Positions 34,604 to 44,184 of a DNA stretch of 64,000 nt are shown piece after piece. Positions within the stretch are counted from its first letter, which is position 1. Each line of letters opens with the position of its first letter. Source of the stretch: Leptothoe sp034932105 (GTDB lineage: Bacteria; Cyanobacteriota; Cyanobacteriia; Phormidesmidales; Phormidesmidaceae); assembly GCF_034932105.1 (NCBI RefSeq), contig NZ_JAYGIG010000015.1:1-64000 (forward strand), read 5' to 3'. Under the pieces are notes generated by a model. That model searched no databases and was not told where the DNA came from. It saw only the letters and a program-made list of their open reading frames with translations. Position numbers and translations under genes: made by a program.

Positions 34604-36751
34604 CTAAACAATACTGTAGTGGCACCCAATCGTGGCCCATTGGGTCGTATCCAAGGCGTAGCTATCGGGTGCAGCCTCCTCTTTATGGGCATCCCTACTT
34701 AAATCATGGAGCAGGGCCTGGATGAGGGGTAATGCATTATTTTCTAAGGTTACCCGTTGGTTGCTGACGGCATCGGCCATGGACAACAGTTCTTGCCAAC
34801 AGCGGGTTAGAGGGGTACTGCTACACACCAGATAGGTTTCCACCCGGCCCTCTGAGTCATCCACCACCCAGGTATTTTGTCCCACTGGCAAATTGAGCGC
34901 GTTGCCAGGTTCTAGGGTCAAGGCAGCTTGCAATGACTCCAGGGAGTAGGGTTGGCCATCGCTCGGGGGGCAAAAGGCCAGCATGCGATCGCGGGCATCA
35001 AACCCCAACAGCACGGTATACACGGGAGCATCCCCAAAATTGAGGGCCTGATAACGCACCTGGGCCCCCTTAGAAAACTCCACGGGACGATTTTGGCGAC
35101 TGACGGCATCGGCCACACGACTTTTCGAGGCCTGACCCGAGGCGCGACGGGTCTCTTGCTGCAGCACCAGTTTTTCGGTTTCCCCTGCCAACAGCAGATT
35201 CAGGCGAACGGCTAGTTGGGATGACGCCTGGTTTTCACTCAGACGTAGTAGCTTCATGGCCAACATCGTTTTAAGCTTAGGGGCCAGACGACCCACGGCC
35301 ATTTTGACCGCTTCATCCTGCTTGGCCAAGGTGCCGACCACCAAATTGTGGGTGGGGGTAAACAAGCCGTAGCCTTGCTTGACCACGGGCACCACCTTCG
35401 TTTCTAAGTCATTGTCATCCCCTGGGGCTGGCTGAAACTTACCCAACATACAATCGGCCGGGCGGGCGTCATCGGTGGCCTCCACAAAGGACAGGGCGGC
35501 TAGGGCACTCGTGGCATCTACCCGCTCAATTCTTTCTAGGTTCCCATCTAAGGCCACCACCAGGGAAATGTTCCTGGGTAAAACTCGCATTACCTCGTAG
35601 AGGGGCTGGCCCACAGACCAGGTGGCCTCATCGGTTAACTGCAGACGACCGGTCAAACCCGATTGCGATCGCATAACGATGGACGCGGCCCCATCATCGG
35701 CCTGGGGAGAAAAGCCAAAGCGTTCACTATACTGCACCACATCCGGCGGTAATCCCCCCAGCCAAAGGGTGGCCGAACGCCCCTCCACAGCCGTAACCAC
35801 CGCATCTAAGCTGGCATCATTCCCCTCGCCATAGACGGCGTGCTCATCCGCAGTTTGGGTCGTCCAGTAGGGGGTTTGGTTGGGCACCAATGGCAAAATC
35901 GCCTCCTGGGCCCCCCGCATGGTGGCCGATAACTGAGCCGGCAACTGGGCCGCCCAAAGATAACGGGTCAGACCATAGGTAAATAAGCCCGCCCCAAAAT
36001 CAGGCCACTGCCGCTCAATCACCGGCTGACCATCGCGGGCGGCCATCAGTACATCACCCGGAAAAAATGCGGGCTCCGCCGCGGCTTGCACCTTCCCCAA
36101 GTCTGCCAGCACCTCCTCCGCTAAGGTAGTCGGCAGTCGCATGGCCTCCACTGTCGGCATCCCTTGCCGGGAACGGGAGCGGTATCCCCCAGATAGGGGC
36201 TCCTCAAGCTGACTATACCCAGCATCCACCACCGTAAATATCTGTTTAGTTTTTAACCTGGCCAAAATTTGCTTGACCCAGGACACCGGCACATCCCTTG
36301 ATAGGGGTTCAGCTGCCGTTGGCCAATGGCCATCCACCGGTACCCAAGTTTTAATCTGCTGATCCCCCAGCATCACCTGGCCCCCACAGCCGCTGAAGTG
36401 AACAACGACAAAATCGTTGGCACTGGAGGTTTGAGTGAGTTGGTAAAGGGCGCTTAAAATACCGACTTGGGTGGCCTGGGCGTCCACCAGGGTGACAATA
36501 TTATTTGGGTCAAACCCAAAGCGATAGACTAGGAGGTGGCGCTGTAGCTCTACATCTGTCCCACAGCCCCGGAGGGGCTTGAGATTTTTCCCTAGGACGC
36601 TGGCGGGATATTGATTAATCCCAATCAGTAGGGCTAGCTTGCGACGGGATGGATCGGCCAGGGCCTGTTGCCAACCCAAAAGCTGGGACTGGCTAAGACC
36701 TAAGGTGCCTAAAATGGCCCCCGTTGCCGACAAAAAATCCCGTCGCTTCAC
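34604..36751 (-). CDS. Caspase-like (orthocaspase) protein, catalytic dyad lost, Tat-exported
   Basis: A 715-residue protein. A twin-arginine-type leader (KRRDFLSATGAILGTLGL) is followed by a peptidase C14 p20-like domain (LALLIGINQYPAS, LRGCGTDVELQRHLL, FVVVHFSG). The catalytic His of HFSGHG is Cys122 (HFSGCGGQ), and the catalytic Cys of the DAC motif is Gly178 (VVDAGYSQ). It therefore cannot work as a normal cysteine protease. Cyanobacteria are known to carry such pseudo-orthocaspases. The remaining ~500 residues are a beta-rich C-terminal region (GEGNDASLDAV onward) with no recognised domain. A binding or regulatory role outside the cytoplasm is likely. Confidence 0.88.
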   Translation of the reverse strand: MKRRDFLSATGAILGTLGLSQSQLLGWQQALADPSRRKLALLIGINQYPASVLGKNLKPLRGCGTDVELQRHLLVYRFGFDPNNIVTLVDAQATQVGILSALYQLTQTSSANDFVVVHFSGCGGQVMLGDQQIKTWVPVDGHWPTAAEPLSRDVPVSWVKQILARLKTKQIFTVVDAGYSQLEEPLSGGYRSRSRQGMPTVEAMRLPTTLAEEVLADLGKVQAAAEPAFFPGDVLMAARDGQPVIERQWPDFGAGLFTYGLTRYLWAAQLPAQLSATMRGAQEAILPLVPNQTPYWTTQTADEHAVYGEGNDASLDAVVTAVEGRSATLWLGGLPPDVVQYSERFGFSPQADDGAASIVMRSQSGLTGRLQLTDEATWSVGQPLYEVMRVLPRNISLVVALDGNLERIERVDATSALAALSFVEATDDARPADCMLGKFQPAPGDDNDLETKVVPVVKQGYGLFTPTHNLVVGTLAKQDEAVKMAVGRLAPKLKTMLAMKLLRLSENQASSQLAVRLNLLLAGETEKLVLQQETRRASGQASKSRVADAVSRQNRPVEFSKGAQVRYQALNFGDAPVYTVLLGFDARDRMLAFCPPSDGQPYSLESLQAALTLEPGNALNLPVGQNTWVVDDSEGRVETYLVCSSTPLTRCWQELLSMADAVSNQRVTLENNALPLIQALLHDLSRDAHKEEAAPDSYALDTTQWATIGCHYSIV

Positions 36752-36770
36752 TGCCCTACTCCATTACGCG

Positions 36771-37943
36771 TTAGCTTTGGGTTTGCATGGCCCGAGACAG
36801 CTCAGCCGCCACTTCTGGACGAGAAAACTCCGGTGGGGGCAGCTCGCCACGACGCAGCATTTCACGCACCTTTGTCCCCGACAAATGAATCCGCTCTTCC
36901 TTGCTACTGGGACTAGTCTTGCTAGTGGCCATGGTACTCGTGCGAGTGCAGTAGAAGGCGTGCTCAAATTTCATCGGCGTAATCCCCAGTTCACCCGGCT
37001 CAAACTGGTCAAAGATATGCTGGGCATCGTAAGTTCCATAGTAATCCCCGACACCGGCATGGTCACGACCCACAATGAAGTGGGTGCAGCCATAGTTCTT
37101 ACGAATCAGGGCGTGGAAAATAGCCTCGCGAGGACCAGCGTAGCGCATAGCCGATGGATTAATCGCCAAAATTACCCGATCTTGCGGGAAATAGCGATCC
37201 ATCATAATTTCGTAACACCGCATCCGCACATCCGCTGGGATGTCGTCCTCTTTAGTAGCCCCCACCAATGGGTGCAAAAACAGACCGTCTACGGTCTCTA
37301 GAGCACACTTCTGAATATATTCATGGGCCCGGTGAATGGGATTGCGAGTTTGGAACCCGACGACTGTTTTCCAGCCTCGCTCACGGAACATGGCCCGAGC
37401 AGCGGCGGGATCAATCTGATACTTGGGAAACAGGGGATGCTCATCCCGCTCTAGTAGCCAAATGGGACCCGCTAAGTTAATCTCCCCCTGATCGTAAACC
37501 ACCTTCACTCCAGGATGCAGATCTTCATCCGTGCAGTAAACGTTAACGGCTTCCTTTTCCTTATCGTAGGTGTACTTCTCCGTCAGTTCGAGGACGCCCA
37601 CATAGCGACCTGTCTGATCATTCAGACAAATCAGCATCCCTTCATTTAGGGGAGATGCCACTTCCTCGGAAACCGATAGGGTGACGGGTACGGACCAGGG
37701 CAAGCCATTGGCCAGGCGCATGTCAGTCACAACGGGCTCATAGTCAGCCTTACCCATGAACCCAGTCAGGGGGCTAAAGCCACCGATGGCAATCATGACC
37801 AAATCTGACAGGGCCCGATCATCCAGGGTGACCTGGGGTAAAAATTCCGCTTTACTTAAAAATTCTGCTTTCTGCTCGTCGGAAACTAAGCGATTAATTA
37901 ATGTCCCACCGTGGGGAGCAATACCATCATTAGTTAATGTCAA
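36771..37943 (-). CDS. sat: Sulfate adenylyltransferase
   Basis: Activates sulfate with ATP to adenosine 5'-phosphosulfate, the entry to sulfate assimilation. It is a 390-residue single-domain bacterial form. Motifs are MIAIGGFSPLTGFMG, GFQTRNPIHRAHEYIQK (ATP-binding HxGH-like element), INPSAMRYAGPREA and IVGRDHAGVGDYYG, with HLSGTKVREMLRRGELPP at the end. No kinase domain is fused. ATG at 37943 gives the expected N-terminus. It lies 30 bp downstream of mnmA on the same strand. Confidence 0.96.
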   Translation of the reverse strand: MTLTNDGIAPHGGTLINRLVSDEQKAEFLSKAEFLPQVTLDDRALSDLVMIAIGGFSPLTGFMGKADYEPVVTDMRLANGLPWSVPVTLSVSEEVASPLNEGMLICLNDQTGRYVGVLELTEKYTYDKEKEAVNVYCTDEDLHPGVKVVYDQGEINLAGPIWLLERDEHPLFPKYQIDPAAARAMFRERGWKTVVGFQTRNPIHRAHEYIQKCALETVDGLFLHPLVGATKEDDIPADVRMRCYEIMMDRYFPQDRVILAINPSAMRYAGPREAIFHALIRKNYGCTHFIVGRDHAGVGDYYGTYDAQHIFDQFEPGELGITPMKFEHAFYCTRTSTMATSKTSPSSKEERIHLSGTKVREMLRRGELPPPEFSRPEVAAELSRAMQTQS

Positions 37944-37973
37944 AATGTCCTCTTTTCTTCTATATAGACAGGG

Positions 37974-39044
37974 CTAATGTTCATCTGGGGCATAAGGCCG
38001 AATCAGGCCGCCCCCCAGCACCCGGTTGTCATCGTCGTACCATACTGCAGCCTGGCCTGGGGAAACACTAAACTGAGGCTCGGCAAAGACAAGCTTTACA
38101 GAACCGTCGTCGAGAGGCACCACAGTGGCAGCTACCGCAGGGGAACGATAACGGATTTGCACTTGCACCGCGATGGGAGCATCGGCAGTCTGGATTGATA
38201 CCCAATTGACCCGATCGACAATGCAGTGGGCTTGATGAACACTGTCTCGTTCACCCACAATCACCCGATTGCGAGCAACGTCCAAGGCCACAACGTAAAG
38301 GGGAGCTGGAGCGGAAACGCCTAACCCCTTACGCTGGCCAATGGTGTAATGGTGGATACCGGTGTGCTGTCCCAAAACCTGACCGTTGGTATCGACAATG
38401 TCGCCCGGTTTCGGCGCTAAATATTTATCCAGGAACGCTTGCATGGAGCCATGTTGCTCAATCAGGCAGAGGTCCTGACTCTCGGGTTTTTCAGCCGTAT
38501 GAAGGCCGAGTTGAGAGGCCACGGCCCGAGTCTGCGCCTTGGTTTGCTCCCCTAGGGGAAACTGGGTGGCGGCCAACTGCTCCTGGGTGAGATCGTAGAG
38601 AAAGTAGGACTGATCCTTCGTCCGATCCACAGCCCGACGAAGCTCATAGCGTCCTGTCTGGGGATTGTGGGTAATGCGGGCGTAGTGACCTGTGGCAATG
38701 GTTTCGGCTCCCAACTCCCGACGGGCATAGTCCAGCATCGGGCCGAACTTTACGCTGCGGTTACACTGGGAGCAAGGTAGGGGGGTGATACCTTGGCTAT
38801 AGCCTTCGACTAGATAGTTGATGATTTTTTCTTCAAACAGGTCACGGGTATCCACAACGTGATACGGAATTTCCAACTCTTCACAAAGTTGGGCCGCATC
38901 CACCATGCCCTCAGAGCAGCATTGGCCTTTGCCTTTCATCAGCCATAGGGTCAAACCAATGACATCATGTCCTTGTTTGTGTAAAGTCGCTGCCGCAACT
39001 GAACTATCTACCCCCCCAGAAAGACCGACAACAACTTTGGCCAT
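37974..39044 (-). CDS. mnmA: tRNA-specific 2-thiouridylase MnmA
   Basis: Inserts sulfur at C2 of the wobble uridine of Lys, Glu and Gln tRNAs. ATG at 39044 gives MAKVVVGLSGGVDSSVAA (PP-loop); a longer frame from 39143 is unconserved. The catalytic Cys pair is in LPCSQCNRSVKFG and in the segment ESQDLCLIEQ. GHYARI and KDQSYFLYDLT are also typical. C-terminal PUA-like region intact. ~356 residues is normal. It precedes sat, so a sulfur-related transcript is possible. Confidence 0.96.
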   Translation of the reverse strand: MAKVVVGLSGGVDSSVAAATLHKQGHDVIGLTLWLMKGKGQCCSEGMVDAAQLCEELEIPYHVVDTRDLFEEKIINYLVEGYSQGITPLPCSQCNRSVKFGPMLDYARRELGAETIATGHYARITHNPQTGRYELRRAVDRTKDQSYFLYDLTQEQLAATQFPLGEQTKAQTRAVASQLGLHTAEKPESQDLCLIEQHGSMQAFLDKYLAPKPGDIVDTNGQVLGQHTGIHHYTIGQRKGLGVSAPAPLYVVALDVARNRVIVGERDSVHQAHCIVDRVNWVSIQTADAPIAVQVQIRYRSPAVAATVVPLDDGSVKLVFAEPQFSVSPGQAAVWYDDDNRVLGGGLIRPYAPDEH

Positions 39045-39193
39045 AACTAATTGAACGTACCAAATACCAACTATTAGGCTAACATCCCATCCACAAATCT
39101 GTGATTGTCTTGGCCATTTCTGGAAACGGAAATGGCCAAGCATTGGTGTCGCAGACTACAAATAATTGCCCTTGCTTTTCCAGAGATACGGTC

Positions 39194-39275
39194 ATAGATC
39201 GCTCAAATCCCGATGAAATGTAGATACTTTAGGGATAGATCGCTCAAATCCCGATGAAATGCAGATATTTTAGGG
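39194..39275. repeat. 41-bp tandem duplication upstream of nnr
   Basis: ATAGATCGCTCAAATCCCGA and 21 further bases at 39194-39234 are repeated at 39235-39275 with two mismatches. The block ends 33 bp before the nnr start and lies between the divergent mnmA and nnr genes, so it may duplicate a promoter element. Confidence 0.85.
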
Positions 39276-39307
39276 ACAGATAAAAAATAGAGCACTATGG
39301 GATTTCC

Positions 39308-40882
39308 ATGGTGGGGCCAGGTATGAGCAGATCCATGATTCAAACCGTCTGTGTCACAGCGGCTCAGATGCAGGAAATCGAAACTTTGCTCTTTGACGCA
39401 GGATTTCCGGTGGCGGCACTGATGGAAAAGGTGGCGGGGCGGATTGGGGATTATTGGCTGCAGCGGTGGGATCGGAGCCAGCAAGTTGGAGTGCTGGTGG
39501 GACCGGGACACAACGGTGGAGATGCCCTAGTGGTGGCTCGGGAGCTGCATTTGCATGGCTATGACGTGGGTATCTATGGTCCCTTTGAACGGAGCAAACC
39601 GTTGACAGCAGACCATGGTCGCTACTGTCGCAGCCTGGGGATTCCCTGGTATCGGACGTGGGATGAGTTAGCAAGTAGCTTAGGCCAGGCCAATTGCCAG
39701 AACAGCCTGCTCTTGGATGGTCTCTTTGGCTTCGGTCTCGATCGTCCCCTGGTGGGGGACATTGCCACCACCGTGGAGCGGATTAACCAAAGCAAGATCC
39801 CTGTCGTCAGTATTGATTTACCCTCCGGCATTCACACCGACAGTGGTGCGGTCCTGGGTACCGCCATTAGGGCAGACACCACCCTTTGCCTAGGGCTATG
39901 GAAACGGGCCTGTTTGCAGGAGGCAGCCCAGCCCTATTTGGGGCAGGTGAATCTGATTGATTTTGATATTCCCTGGGCCAATATCGTCGCTGTGTTAGGT
40001 CAACCACCTCCAGTGCAGCGGTTGACCCCTGGGCGGGCATTGCAGGGTCTACCCCTGAAGCGCTCCCCGGTGGCCCACAAATATACCGTGGGGCAGCTGT
40101 TGATCATCGCTGGCTCTAGGCAATATGTGGGGGCAGCCCTGCTGGCTGGGCATGGGGCGGTGGCCAGTGGGGTGGGGATGGTGACCCTGGTGGTGCCGGA
40201 GAGTATCCGCTCTCTGGTGGTGGCGCAGCTGCCGGGGGCCTTGGTGATGGGAGCGGAGGAAACTGAGGGGGGGGCGATCGCAACTCTACCGCCTGACCTC
40301 TCCCTAGATCGATACAACGCGGTGGCCTGTGGACCGGGACTAGCCCAGGTGGACTGGCTACCCCAGGTGTTGGCCACGACCGCACCCTTATTGTTAGATG
40401 CCGATGGCCTCAATGGCATCACGGCTAGGCAGCTGAAAAATCGTCCGGGGATAACGGTGATCACCCCCCACCCAGGGGAGTTTCGACGGTTATTTCCAGA
40501 CCTAACCGGGGGCCATGACGGGGCTCTTGGGGCAGCCCAGGCCACCGGAGCGATCGTGGTGCTGAAGGGTTCAAAGGTGGCGGTGGCGGTGGGGGAGCAC
40601 CTGTGGCTGAATCCCGACAGTACGCCAGCCCTGGCCAGGGGGGGCAGCGGTGATGTGCTGACCGGACTCATGGGTGGGTTGATGGCACAGGCTGCGGCCC
40701 AGCAAAATAGCGAAGGACTGGAGCCTATGACAACAGCCGTTACCGATGCAGTGTTGGGGGCTGTTTGGTGGCATGCCCAGGCGGGGTTATATGGCCACCA
40801 GCGGCGCACGGTACTGGGGGTGGATCCGCTGGAGTTGGCCCGCTGTTTGGATCCTGCCTTGGCTGATTATCTGGCTGGATAA
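39308..40882 (+). CDS. nnr: Bifunctional NAD(P)H-hydrate epimerase / ADP-dependent dehydratase
   Basis: Repairs damaged NAD(P)H hydrates. The N-terminal YjeF_N epimerase domain (~residues 15-220) has VGPGHNGGDALVVARELH and VSIDLPSGIHTDSG. The C-terminal ribokinase-like dehydratase has GSRQYVGAALLAGHGAV, LLLDADGLNGI, VITPHPGEFRRLF and the ADP-site ARGGSGDVLTGLMGGL. 524 residues in all. The ATG at 39323 (MSRSMIQT) is an alternative start. Several long open frames on the opposite strand inside this gene are codon-bias shadows. Confidence 0.95.
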   Translation: MVGPGMSRSMIQTVCVTAAQMQEIETLLFDAGFPVAALMEKVAGRIGDYWLQRWDRSQQVGVLVGPGHNGGDALVVARELHLHGYDVGIYGPFERSKPLTADHGRYCRSLGIPWYRTWDELASSLGQANCQNSLLLDGLFGFGLDRPLVGDIATTVERINQSKIPVVSIDLPSGIHTDSGAVLGTAIRADTTLCLGLWKRACLQEAAQPYLGQVNLIDFDIPWANIVAVLGQPPPVQRLTPGRALQGLPLKRSPVAHKYTVGQLLIIAGSRQYVGAALLAGHGAVASGVGMVTLVVPESIRSLVVAQLPGALVMGAEETEGGAIATLPPDLSLDRYNAVACGPGLAQVDWLPQVLATTAPLLLDADGLNGITARQLKNRPGITVITPHPGEFRRLFPDLTGGHDGALGAAQATGAIVVLKGSKVAVAVGEHLWLNPDSTPALARGGSGDVLTGLMGGLMAQAAAQQNSEGLEPMTTAVTDAVLGAVWWHAQAGLYGHQRRTVLGVDPLELARCLDPALADYLAG

Positions 40883-40986
40883 TTGGGGGTTGGTGGTGGT
40901 GGGCAAGGCCCACCTGCCGGGGTTGGATGGTGGATTGGGTGATGGACACCTGCCGGGGTTGGGATGATGGGCGGTGCTGCCCTCCC

Positions 40987-42075
40987 TTAGGACTTGGATT
41001 TGCTTGTCTTGAAGTGCGATCGCAACATAAGGGCCGCCAGTCCCAAAATTGTCAGCGGCACAATCACAAACTTGAAAGTGGACCCAAACATCACCGTACT
41101 GTCATGCTGAGTTGTTGCCAACACCAGGTACAGGGTATAGGCCACATAGTAAGCCAGCAGCAGCAGACCTTTCCAGCGGCTGATTAAATTGTTGTGAAAA
41201 CAAATCGGGAAACAGATAATCGCCACCGCAATCATCACCGGAATATCAAAGGTCATCAACGACGGAGCAATGGCAATCCCATCGGGGGACAGGGCACTGC
41301 TGGCCCCTAAAACAACCAAAATATTAAAAATATTGCTGCCCACCACATTGCCCACGGCAATATCTCGCTCACCCCGAATACTGGCCATCACCGATGTGGC
41401 AAACTCAGGTAACGATGTCCCCACGGCCACCACGGTTAAACCAATGATCAGAGAGCTAATTCCTAGGGCTTCGGCAATGGAGATCGCCCCGTTGACCAGG
41501 AGCTGTGACCCAACCACCAAAAGGACCAGACCCCCCACAACAGCCAGTAGGTCTATACCCAACTTATTCCAGGCAAACTGTTTGGGACCATACTCTTGAG
41601 CATACTCACTTTGCACCTCGGGGTTGGTCTCACGACGGCTTTGATATACCAGAAACAGGGTGTAGACCACCCCCCCTAAAAATAGAATAATGCCGTCGGA
41701 GACACCGAGAGAACCATCAATCCCAAAGAAAAAGACGAGGCCAGATACCCCAATCATAATGGGTATATCTAGTCGCAACAGCTGTTGCGCGACCATGAGT
41801 GGGGCCACCATGGCGGACACCCCCAAAATCAACAGAACATTACAGATATTGCTACCGACAACATTGCCAAGGGCCAGATCGGCTTGATTATTCAACGCGG
41901 AATGTAAACTGACAGAAAGTTCGGGGGCACTGGTGCCAAAAGCAACTACCGTCAAACCGATCACCAAAGGGGAAACCCGGGCCATGGCTGCCAAGTTGGA
42001 GGCACCTTTAACTAAAAAATCAGCTCCAACAACGAGCAAAACTATTCCTAGAATGATGTATATGGTGGCGATCAT
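40987..42075 (-). CDS. Calcium/sodium (cation/H+) antiporter, CaCA family
   Basis: A 362-residue inner-membrane antiporter with ~10 helices in two homologous halves. The alpha-1 repeat reads VIGLTVVAFGTSAPELSVSL with LGNVVGSNICNVLLILG, and the alpha-2 repeat IIGLTVVAVGTSLPEFATSV with VGNVVGSNIFNILVVLG. The two Glu residues in SAPE and SLPE line the ion path. It is of the YrbG type that exchanges Ca2+ for Na+ or K+/H+. A short cytoplasmic loop (SRRETNPEVQSEYAQE) separates the halves. It converges on nnr. Confidence 0.93.
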   Translation of the reverse strand: MIATIYIILGIVLLVVGADFLVKGASNLAAMARVSPLVIGLTVVAFGTSAPELSVSLHSALNNQADLALGNVVGSNICNVLLILGVSAMVAPLMVAQQLLRLDIPIMIGVSGLVFFFGIDGSLGVSDGIILFLGGVVYTLFLVYQSRRETNPEVQSEYAQEYGPKQFAWNKLGIDLLAVVGGLVLLVVGSQLLVNGAISIAEALGISSLIIGLTVVAVGTSLPEFATSVMASIRGERDIAVGNVVGSNIFNILVVLGASSALSPDGIAIAPSLMTFDIPVMIAVAIICFPICFHNNLISRWKGLLLLAYYVAYTLYLVLATTQHDSTVMFGSTFKFVIVPLTILGLAALMLRSHFKTSKSKS

Positions 42076-42130
42076 AGTCCTGAATGCAGGGTATCAACTT
42101 AAGCTGGGAAATCCTGTCTAGGTGGGGCGT

Positions 42131-42214
<84 letters not shown>

Positions 42215-42365
42215 CGCTTATCCTTGGGAAAACGTCCCGCTTTGAGTCGGTACCTTAAATGCAATCTCCTGTCATAGGGTTTATCTGTTTATCGTGCAAT
42301 TTATGGTGCAATACGGTTCTGAGTACTCGCTACCCTGGCATTCATGGGAGCCAGAAAATAAGTTT

Positions 42366-42929
42366 ATGACCCTAGCCCCTTGGCGACCTGCATTAGCCCG
42401 TCCGCTACATCGCAATCGGGCGCGAGTCTACTGTCGGTACTTACAGCTCGCAACCATTAATGTCTACGGCAAACCCTCCAATCGTACCGTGGTTTTTCGA
42501 GGTTTTGTGGGGGAAGCGCTGCAAATGGTCACCGATGGCCGCAGTGAGAAAGTACACCAGGTTCAAATAACTCCCTGGGCCGAGGCCTGTTGGTACTTTA
42601 CCGTCACCCGCGAACAGTTTCGCATTGCTGGAAAACTCACCCTGCTGAATGGGGATAATGATGGGGACAGTATTCGTCTCAAGGCGTGGCAGGCCCTATC
42701 GGCCAATGGACGTCAACAGTTTTATTGGCCTGCCCCAGGCCAGAGCAAGGACAAGACAATAGCCTCTACCAACTCAATTGAATCGACGGAGCAGCCTCCA
42801 GATAGTTTCAATGTACTGTTGCTAGTCCCTGACCGGGTGGATCATTTAGCTCTAAGGGGCCAGCCCCATGCCCGTTGCATTTATGAATACACCCCCCATG
42901 AATGGACCGTGCAGGAGGTTAACCCTTAA
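42366..42929 (+). CDS. FMN-binding PPOX-type pyridoxamine 5'-phosphate oxidase-family protein
   Basis: From ATG 42366 the protein begins MTLAPWRPALARPLHRNR, the standard N-terminus of the cyanobacterial Npun_F5749-like PPOX flavoproteins; the in-frame extension to 42294 is not conserved. YLQLATINVYGKPSNRTVVF and GEALQMVTDGRSEKV form the split-barrel FMN site. WAEACWYFTVTREQFRIAG and HEWTVQEVNP near the end are also family-typical. About 187 residues. The physiological substrate is not known; true PdxH activity is unproven. Confidence 0.88.
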   Translation: MTLAPWRPALARPLHRNRARVYCRYLQLATINVYGKPSNRTVVFRGFVGEALQMVTDGRSEKVHQVQITPWAEACWYFTVTREQFRIAGKLTLLNGDNDGDSIRLKAWQALSANGRQQFYWPAPGQSKDKTIASTNSIESTEQPPDSFNVLLLVPDRVDHLALRGQPHARCIYEYTPHEWTVQEVNP

Positions 42930-43007
42930 ATAGATTCATGAGATCAATGGATAGCTTCCCCTGAGTGGAGTTGTTAGCATAGCCTGCCCAGGGGCAATAG
43001 GGAGCGC

Positions 43008-43781
43008 CTACTGTTGGCAGCCGTCCAAAAATTCTTCAATCGCCCGATTCTTTAACTGGCAACAGTTCCCGTCCTCAGGTTGTGCTGCCTGTCCGGCGGC
43101 GGCAAATAGGCCCACCGAAACAGAGACGGGAACCGAGGCGGGAACCGACGGTTGATGCTGCAGTTGGGCAATTTGCCGCTCTAGGACTTCGATCCGATCC
43201 ACCAGGGTGCGAATGACCGCCGCTTCAGAGTCGGGTAGCTGACCATGATCAAGGGGACCAGGCTGACTGGAACGATGGACAACTCGGCCGGGCACACCGA
43301 CCACGGTGCAGTCAGAGGGAACGTCTCTGAGCACTACGGAACCGGCCCCGACGCGAGCGTTGTCACCAATTTGAATATTGCCTAGAACTTTGGCTCCGGC
43401 CCCGATCACCACCTGGGTACCGACGGTGGGGTGCCGCTTGCCGATTTCTTTGCCGGTGCCCCCCAGGGTGACCCCCTGATAAATCAAGGCATAATCGCCC
43501 ACAATGGCGGTTTCACCAATCACCACCCCCATGCCATGGTCAATAAATACCCCCTGACCGATGGTGGCCCCTGGATGGATTTCAATGCCGGTAATGATTC
43601 TGGCTACGTGGGAGATGAACCGGGGGATGAAGGGTAATCCCAAATTCCATAGATTATGGGCTAGGCGATAGAGCAGCAGTGCATGGAGGCCTGGATAGCA
43701 GAACAGGACTTCTAGCGCATTGCGGGCAGCTGGGTCCCGTTCAAAAACTACTTTGAAATCAGCAAGAAAGGTTCGAAACAC
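43008..43781 (-). CDS. cysE: Serine O-acetyltransferase
   Basis: Makes O-acetylserine from serine and acetyl-CoA, the carbon acceptor for sulfide in cysteine synthesis. It is 257 residues. A helical N-domain (FRTFLADFKVVFERDPAARN, LHALLLYRLAH) is followed by a left-handed beta-helix of hexapeptide repeats: IHPGATIGQGVFIDHGMGVV (catalytic His), GVTLGGTGK and KRHPTVG. The C-terminal ~70 residues are a coiled-coil-like and Pro/Val-rich extension. It ends in a Cys-rich segment (NCCQLKNRAIEEFLDGCQQ) that is unusual and may bear feedback or redox control. Confidence 0.95.
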   Translation of the reverse strand: MFRTFLADFKVVFERDPAARNALEVLFCYPGLHALLLYRLAHNLWNLGLPFIPRFISHVARIITGIEIHPGATIGQGVFIDHGMGVVIGETAIVGDYALIYQGVTLGGTGKEIGKRHPTVGTQVVIGAGAKVLGNIQIGDNARVGAGSVVLRDVPSDCTVVGVPGRVVHRSSQPGPLDHGQLPDSEAAVIRTLVDRIEVLERQIAQLQHQPSVPASVPVSVSVGLFAAAGQAAQPEDGNCCQLKNRAIEEFLDGCQQ

Positions 43782-44184
43782 GTAGACGTCCTCAAGGGTA
43801 GTAGAGCGTTGCTGATGGTTAGGTTGAAATCAGCCCAGGGATGGAATAGGTGTCACAGTAGGCCAGCATGATCACAAAATGATTGAATAAAATCAACAGC
43901 AGCCTAATCTATCAAGTCTTTGGCGGGCCAAGTGCAATGTGGAGAAACACTCCCCAATTAGCATACCTCAGGGATAGGGGTTCAATCTGAGGGTAGCCTT
44001 AATTCCAGACTAGCTGATGGATGACTAGGACGGGAGTGGGGCGGAGGATCGGCTTTTTCGACTCCACCGTAACCGCCGCTAAATACCAACTAGTGCCGCC
44101 CAGTACTGGTGCTGTGCCGGTGCGATCGCACCGGCACAGCCAATACAGGTTTGTGAATAATTTTGTCGTCCAAAAAACTCAGCC
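43782..44184. other. Divergent intergenic stretch between cysE and a hydrolase gene
   Basis: No gene supported. Its main feature is the 30-bp palindrome at 44111-44140. A 92-codon frame at 44021-44299 overlaps the hydrolase gene in another frame and is not convincing. Confidence 0.45.
44111..44140. promoter_or_regulatory. 30-bp perfect palindrome centred on HIP1
   Basis: The half-site GCTGTGCCGGTGCGA is followed directly by its exact reverse complement, so GCGATCGC sits at the centre. It lies 45 bp upstream of the hydrolase ATG at 44185. It is far longer than the HIP1 octamer, so it may be an operator, a cruciform or a leader hairpin. Confidence 0.7.

Noticed and set aside
40000..40809. Long antisense ORF inside nnr
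   Set aside because: Codon-bias shadow of a well-conserved gene; no homology or ribosome site.
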